This document shows, in pieces, positions 63,196 to 64,000 of a stretch of DNA of 64,000 bases. The stretch's first letter is position 1, and each line of letters opens with the position of its first letter. The notes below the pieces were generated by a model that saw only the letters and a program-made list of their open reading frames with translations, made no database searches and was not told the origin of the DNA. The position numbers and the translations under genes were made by a program. Origin of the DNA: a virus; the IMG/VR virus record IMGVR_UViG_3300022690_000671, positions 1 to 64,000 of that record. One strand, 5' to 3'.

Positions 63196-63838
63196 CGAGA
63201 CCCAAATCTCCCTCCACGGTTCCTTGATCACCTTCATTGTTTATTCCTTTATTTATTTTATTAGCAAAATCTATTATGATAGCGTTATATACTGAAAGGT
63301 GGGTTCGTATGGCATCTTTCATGGCGTGAACTATACCGCTAATTATATTCAGAGAAGAGTATATTGAACTAGGAGGCGTGTCTCCACCCTCAAGGATAGC
63401 CATTGTTCTGGGGTCATTATGAAGAAAGTGATGTACTACAGCATATGCAGCCATTATCTCCTCCGTGTGTCCTTCCATAGCACGAAGATGGGTCAACGCT
63501 TGTTGAAGATGGGTATGAATGATCGGGTAAACATCAATTCCCGGCGGAAGAGAGTCAATTATTATGTTAATAAATGAGATATTTTCTTGGCCCGTAGCTA
63601 TAAGAAATCTCTTTGCTGCCTCCATCATATCTTCTTGGGCATTTTTTTGTTCGTCAGATATAGACGGCTGTTGAGGTTCAGAATCTCCTGTAAGTTCTTC
63701 GTCCAAATTAGATTGAAACGATTCTTTTTCATTGAGATTGTCCAGAAATCTTTGTATATATCCTGGATCATGTTCAGATTGTTTATTATCTTTTGGTCTT
63801 TCCTCTTCTTCCTCTGGAAAAGTGTCTTGGTCGCTCAT
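63188..63838 (-). CDS. Hypothetical acidic helical protein, 216 aa
   Basis: The N-terminal 70 residues are acidic and probably disordered, followed by helices (about 70-190). Not recognised. It starts two bases after the stop of the partial gene at the window edge. Confidence 0.55.
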   Translation of the reverse strand: MSDQDTFPEEEEERPKDNKQSEHDPGYIQRFLDNLNEKESFQSNLDEELTGDSEPQQPSISDEQKNAQEDMMEAAKRFLIATGQENISFINIIIDSLPPGIDVYPIIHTHLQQALTHLRAMEGHTEEIMAAYAVVHHFLHNDPRTMAILEGGDTPPSSIYSSLNIISGIVHAMKDAIRTHLSVYNAIIIDFANKINKGINNEGDQGTVEGDLGLDG

Positions 63839-63840
63839 GA

Positions 63841-64000
63841 TTAAATTCGTTGTACGTGCATGAATGTAGTGTGAACATCAGCAGCAAATGAAATGAGGGC
63901 GTCAAGATCCTTATAGGCCAGGAATAGTGCATCTTTCGCCCCACCTTCTTCCACGTCCTCATCGAATGGTGCCTCGGCTCTGAGTCTAGCCAATTGGTCA
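63841..64000 (-). CDS. Partial hypothetical gene cut by the window edge
   Basis: The last 52 or so codons of a leftward gene, open to the end of the window and ending in TAA at 63841-63843. Helical; too short to identify. Confidence 0.5.
   Translation of the reverse strand, partial: DQLARLRAEAPFDEDVEEGGAKDALFLAYKDLDALISFAADVHTTFMHVQRI

Overview
This window is most of the genome of a tailed double-stranded DNA phage of the short-tailed (podovirus-like) type, at roughly 40 percent GC. It carries the large terminase, a long portal protein, a scaffold, a major capsid protein, paired neck/adaptor-like proteins, a nozzle-like tail protein of 1129 residues and three virion proteins that look like ejected internal proteins, the last of 3350 residues. 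No tape-measure, tail-tube or sheath gene was recognised. The host cannot be named. Lipoprotein-type signals in two early-side genes and sigma70-like promoters are compatible with a Gram-negative host, but this is weak. No tRNA, rRNA or CRISPR array was seen.

Layout. A divergent promoter region at about 431-528 separates the leftward genes from a rightward late module at 529-37707. That module runs: terminase; a 393-bp non-coding segment with hairpins, a polypurine tract and a promoter; portal; a small cassette flanked by direct repeats; scaffold; capsid; a block of duplicated fibre or decoration proteins (8.5-17.4 kb); neck proteins; a GIY-YIG homing endonuclease; nozzle; ejection proteins. 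A short convergent zone at 37.7-38.2 kb contains a hairpin, a DUF2158-like gene and a fragment copied from the giant virion-protein gene. From 38.2 kb to the right end, everything reads leftwards: replication, nucleotide metabolism, repair and many small genes, packed with ATGA stop/start overlaps.

How the genes work together. Replication would use a Prim-Pol/DnaB fusion (primase plus helicase), a family B DNA polymerase, SSB, an O-like initiation protein and a Holliday-resolvase-like nuclease. dNMP kinase, an HD nucleotidase, MazG and a DHH phosphoesterase manage nucleotides and oligonucleotides. An RNA ligase, an Ntn-hydrolase/proteasome-like protein, an MmcB-like nuclease and a NADAR-nuclease fusion are candidate host-takeover or counter-defence factors.

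The most unusual items are: (1) a DNA polymerase whose catalytic motif C is split by a LAGLIDADG intein and whose C-terminus is fused to a SLOG/DUF2493 domain; (2) a NADAR domain fused to a PD-(D/E)XK nuclease; (3) a repeat-flanked cassette whose membrane-anchored gene needs a -1 frameshift at an A10 run and shares a module with the gene downstream of the capsid; (4) an amber-separated pair of in-frame ORFs in which the second has no start codon; (5) tandemly duplicated fibre genes with conserved ends and divergent middles, and a fibre family carrying beta-propeller-like C-termini.
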